From Thermoplasmata archaeon (GTDB lineage Archaea > Thermoplasmatota > Thermoplasmata > Lutacidiplasmatales > UBA184), in contig JASHXM010000117.1 in NCBI GenBank assembly GCA_030043545.1, positions 1 to 7,382 on the forward strand: a stretch of 7,382 nt of DNA. The letters are read 5' to 3'. The notes under the pieces are model-generated. The model made no database searches. It was not told the DNA's origin and saw only the letters and a program-made list of their open reading frames with translations. Every line of letters begins with the position of its first letter. Within the stretch, counting starts at the first letter, position 1. Below, piece by piece: positions 4,671 to 7,382 of this stretch. The position numbers were made by a program, and so were the translations under genes.

Positions 4671-6323
4671 GTGGCGTCGTCGGTCCGCGTCCGCATCCCG
4701 CGGACGAGCCAGGCGGCCCCCGCGCTGGCGCCCGGCGCGGAGAAGTTCCTGGAGAGCCCCACCGACGTCCCCGGGACGTTCATCACGGCGATGCCGCCGC
4801 TCCCCGAGCCGGGGATGAAGGAGCTGCTCGTCACGCCGGTGAACCCGCCGTACTCCTACTCGCGCGTCAGCTACTCGGACAAGACGAAGGAGTACCTCTA
4901 CGAGGTGATCGAGCCGCAGCTGACCGCCCACGAGCGCCAGCTCGTCGACCACCTCAAGACGACGCTCACGAAGATCCTCGGCGGCGACGTGGGCGGGCTC
5001 TCGATGGCCGACCGGCGCACCTACCTTCGGAACGAGTCGGAGGCGTACTTCCGCTCCCGCGGCATCTCGCTGAGCCCGATCTCGCTCGAGCGGGTCGTCT
5101 ACTACGTCCTCCGCGACTTCGTCGGCTACGGGCCGGTCGACGCGCTGATCCTCGACGCCGACGTCGAGGACATCTCCTGCGACGGCGTCGAGGTGCCGCT
5201 GTTCCTGTTCCACTCGAAGTACGAGTCGGTGAAGACGAACGTCTCGTTCGCCGACGAGGAGTCGCTCAACTCGTTCATCGTGATGCTCGGGCAGCGGTGC
5301 GGGAAGTCGGTGAGCGTCTCCGCGCCGATCCTGGACGGGACGACCCCCGAGGGCCACCGCGTCCAGGCGACGTACGCCCGCGAGGTGACGACCCGGGGGG
5401 CGAGCTTCACGATCCGTCGGTTCAAGGAGCGGCCGTTCACCCCGGTCGACCTGGTCGCGATGGGGAGCGCGAGCGAGGAGATGGTCGCCTACTTCTGGCT
5501 CGCGGCGGAGCAGGGCGAATCGGTCATCATCTGCGGGGGACCGGCGTCCGGGAAGACGAGCACGCTCAACGCGATCTCGCTGTTCATCCCCCCGACCTCC
5601 AAGATCGTCTCGATCGAGGACACGCGGGAGGTGAACCTCCCGCACGAGAACTGGATCCCCGGCGCGACCCGCAGCGGCACGGGCGACCGGGGGCCCGACG
5701 GGAAGGCCGCGGGCGAGCTCGACATGTTCGACCTCGTCCGCGCGGCGCTGCGGCAGCGGCCGAACTACATCATCGTGGGCGAGGTCCGCGGCAAGGAGAC
5801 GTACACGATGTTCCAGGCGATGGCGACGGGCCACACGACCTACTCGACGATGCACGCCGACAGCGTGAAGTCGATGGTGAACCGGCTCGAGAACCCGCCG
5901 ATCAACACGCCGCGGATCCTGCTCTCCGCCCTCAACAACGTGGTGATCCAGATCCAGGCTCGGACCGACAAGGGGGTCGTCCGGCGGCTGAAGCAGGTCC
6001 TCGAGATCGTCGGCTTCGAGCCCGAGACGAACGAGCTGATCACGAACACCGTCTACGAGTGGGACCCCGGCACGGACGCGTTCGTGTTCAAGGGCCACTC
6101 GTTCCTCTTTGACAAGATCATGGAACTCAAGAACTACAGCCCGGACGAGATGGACGCCGAGTTCCAGCGCCGGAGCAAGGTGATCCGCTTCCTCGTCGAT
6201 CACAAGATCAACGACTACCGCCAGCTCTGGCAGACGATCGCGCAGTACTACAAGGACCCGAACGAGGTCATGGCCCGGGTCGCCGCCGCGACCCCGCCGC
6301 CCCCGCCCCCGAAGGAGGCGTAA
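4671..6323 (+). CDS. Type II/IV secretion-type ATPase (archaellum FlaI / archaeal pilus family)
   Basis: This cytoplasmic hexameric motor powers pilin insertion or extraction at the membrane. The order in 550 residues is: a Pro/Ala-rich N-terminus (1-60); an N-terminal domain with YGPVDALILDADVEDISCDG (153-172); a RecA-like core with Walker A GGPASGKT (289-296), Asp box SIEDTRE (314-320), Walker B YIIVGEVRG (366-374, E371) and His box ATGHTTYSTMHAD (385-397); and a C-terminal region ending in six consecutive prolines (542-547). All catalytic motifs are intact. Its length is near that of archaeal FlaI-type proteins plus terminal extensions. The GTG start lies two bases after the pilin-like gene's stop, with GGGGGTG at 4656-4662 as a probable ribosome site. 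The company of a pilin-like protein and a FlaJ/TadC-like protein, with no archaellum accessory genes visible, favours a pilus or secretion system over an archaellum. Confidence 0.93.
   Translation: MASSVRVRIPRTSQAAPALAPGAEKFLESPTDVPGTFITAMPPLPEPGMKELLVTPVNPPYSYSRVSYSDKTKEYLYEVIEPQLTAHERQLVDHLKTTLTKILGGDVGGLSMADRRTYLRNESEAYFRSRGISLSPISLERVVYYVLRDFVGYGPVDALILDADVEDISCDGVEVPLFLFHSKYESVKTNVSFADEESLNSFIVMLGQRCGKSVSVSAPILDGTTPEGHRVQATYAREVTTRGASFTIRRFKERPFTPVDLVAMGSASEEMVAYFWLAAEQGESVIICGGPASGKTSTLNAISLFIPPTSKIVSIEDTREVNLPHENWIPGATRSGTGDRGPDGKAAGELDMFDLVRAALRQRPNYIIVGEVRGKETYTMFQAMATGHTTYSTMHADSVKSMVNRLENPPINTPRILLSALNNVVIQIQARTDKGVVRRLKQVLEIVGFEPETNELITNTVYEWDPGTDAFVFKGHSFLFDKIMELKNYSPDEMDAEFQRRSKVIRFLVDHKINDYRQLWQTIAQYYKDPNEVMARVAAATPPPPPPKEA
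6312..6318 (+). promoter_or_regulatory. Ribosome binding site of the platform-protein gene
   Basis: AAGGAGG lies inside the end of the ATPase gene, seven bases before the GTG at 6326. It supports that start and points to translational coupling with the ATPase. Confidence 0.65.
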
Positions 6324-6325
6324 CG

Positions 6326-7300
6326 GTGGCCCGCCGACCCGCCGACCCGACCCCGCCCGCGGAGACCGCCGCGCCGGAGATCCGGGCGGTCCGCGTGAAG
6401 CGGGGCGACCAGCCGACCCCGACCGCCGTCTCCGGCTTCCAGCGGTGGGCGTGGAAGACGTTCGGGGCCCGCGTGATCGCGAAAGGGGTCGACCCGGCGC
6501 TCGAGGACAACCTGGTCAAGGCGCACATGCGCATCCGCGCGGACGAGTACGTCGCGAACACCCTCGCCACGACGGTGATCGCGGCGGCCGTCTCGCTCGC
6601 CGTCGGCATCGGCGCGGGGGTGCTGTTCGTCCTCAAGCACGACGTCATCATCGGCCTCCTGATCGGGGTCCTCGCCCCGATCCTCGGGACGGTCGGCGCG
6701 TACTTCGGCCTCCTCGGGACCCCCGGTTCGAAGGCGAAGGAGCGGGGTCGGAAGATCGACCGGAAGATCTCGCCGGCGATGAGCTTCGTCTCCGCGATGA
6801 GCTCGGCCGACGTGAACGTCGACCAGATCTTCAAGGAGCTCGGCCGGCAGAAGATCTACGGGGAGGTCGCGGAGGAGGCGGCCTGGATCACGCGCGACAC
6901 CGAGCTGCTCGGCGTCGACATCCTGACGGCGATCCGCCGGGGCGCCCAGCGGACCCCCTCGCGCCGGTTCCAGGACTTCCTCCAGGGCGTCGTCACGACG
7001 GCGACGAGCGGCGGTCAGCTGAAGCCGTACTTCCTGCTCAAGGCGGAGCAGTTCGAGCGGGAGAACAAGCTCGAGATGCTCCAGCGGACCGAGACGATGG
7101 GGCTGCTCGCGGAGACGTTCGTCACGGTCGTCGTCGCGTTCCCGCTGTTCCTCGTGATCATCATCGCGATCTTCGCCGTCATCGGCGGCGGCGGGTCGGT
7201 GATGCTGCTGATCCTCTGGGCGATCGTCGGCGGGATGATCCCGCTCTCGCAGTTCGGCTTCATCTTCTTCATGTACACGCTCACGCAGGAGATGATCTAG
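6326..7300 (+). CDS. Type II secretion F-family membrane platform protein (FlaJ/TadC-like)
   Basis: This inner platform subunit binds the ATPase and couples it to filament assembly in the cytoplasmic membrane. The 324 residues begin with a Pro-rich polar segment (1-35) and a soluble helical part with LEDNLVKAHMRIRADEYVA (59-77). Two membrane segments follow (about 78-103 and 107-130). Then comes the cytoplasmic helical F domain (about 145-255), with SPAMSFVSAMSSADVNVDQI (149-168) and TSGGQL (227-232). Two further segments complete it (about 262-287 and 290-318). This layout matches one half of an archaeal FlaJ-type protein, which is often split over two genes in archaeal pilus and Tad-like systems. 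The GTG start is two bases after the ATPase stop and has AAGGAGG seven bases upstream. The gene is intact. Confidence 0.9.
   Translation: MARRPADPTPPAETAAPEIRAVRVKRGDQPTPTAVSGFQRWAWKTFGARVIAKGVDPALEDNLVKAHMRIRADEYVANTLATTVIAAAVSLAVGIGAGVLFVLKHDVIIGLLIGVLAPILGTVGAYFGLLGTPGSKAKERGRKIDRKISPAMSFVSAMSSADVNVDQIFKELGRQKIYGEVAEEAAWITRDTELLGVDILTAIRRGAQRTPSRRFQDFLQGVVTTATSGGQLKPYFLLKAEQFERENKLEMLQRTETMGLLAETFVTVVVAFPLFLVIIIAIFAVIGGGGSVMLLILWAIVGGMIPLSQFGFIFFMYTLTQEMI
7288..7297 (+). promoter_or_regulatory. Strong ribosome binding site of the last, partial gene
   Basis: GGAGATGATC matches the extended archaeal Shine-Dalgarno sequence GGAGGTGATC at nine of ten bases and ends five bases before the ATG at 7303. 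It lies within the last codons of the preceding gene and confirms that a real gene begins at 7303. Confidence 0.7.
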
Positions 7301-7302
7301 CG

Positions 7303-7382
7303 ATGGCGATCGCGAACGCCCCGGCGTCCGTCCGCAAGGTGAAGGAGATCTCGGCCGAGGCGAGCCGCCCGGCCCGACCGGC
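7303..7382 (+). CDS. Start of a further operon gene, probably a second F-family platform subunit (3' end outside window)
   Basis: Only 26 complete codons are visible: Met-Ala, then a polar, Ala/Pro/Arg/Lys-rich stretch with VRKVKEISAEAS in the middle. This is too little to identify the family. It begins two bases after the platform-protein stop, with a near-consensus ribosome site five bases upstream, so it is clearly an operon member. In related archaeal pilus loci the ATPase is followed by two F-domain membrane proteins, and the polar start resembles the cytoplasmic N-terminus of the preceding gene. A second platform subunit is therefore the best guess. A pilin or a protein of unknown function is also possible. 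Confidence 0.6.
   Translation, partial: MAIANAPASVRKVKEISAEASRPARP

Noticed and set aside
4644..6203. Minus-strand open frame of 519 codons opposite the ATPase
   Set aside because: It mirrors the ATPase codons and has no family features, whereas the plus strand carries all the ATPase motifs.

Overview
The window reads as high-GC archaeal chromosome. Supporting signs are an archaeal-type UMP kinase, a tRNA-Tyr with a C1-G72 pair and an intron at position 37/38, tRNAs without encoded CCA, TATA-box promoters about 26-30 bases upstream of starts, and an archaeal pilus/secretion gene set. The proteins are not strongly acidic, which argues against haloarchaea. A high-GC Thermoplasmatota lineage is a plausible but unproven guess. 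Codon third positions are almost all G or C, which creates many long false ORFs on the wrong strand or frame. The few AT-rich patches fall at promoters.

Layout, left half: the 3' end of pyrH (UMP kinase) is followed after 35 bases by adk (a bacterial-type, zinc-LID adenylate kinase), a small nucleotide-kinase pair. A histidine-phosphatase family gene faces adk from the other strand, and their stop codons share one CTAG. The phosphatase and an intron-bearing tRNA-Tyr(GUA) diverge from a single TATA element. Next come a six-segment membrane protein of DUF6159 type on the plus strand, a convergent tRNA-Gly(CCC), and a minus-strand protein with two ACT domains.

Right half: a 146-base divergent promoter region separates the ACT gene from a plus-strand operon. 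It carries TATA-like elements and an 11-base palindrome next to the stronger one. The operon encodes a 354-residue pilin-like exported protein, a 550-residue type II/IV secretion ATPase, a four-segment FlaJ/TadC-like platform protein, and the start of a further gene cut off by the window, probably a second platform subunit. All three internal junctions are the same: stop codon, CG, start codon, Met-Ala. The likely job is assembly of a type IV pilus-like surface filament or secretion of the large pilin-like protein. The ATPase would power it and the membrane protein would form the platform. No prepilin peptidase is visible here.

No stretch of more than 300 bases lacks a gene. No CRISPR array, insertion sequence or rRNA was seen.
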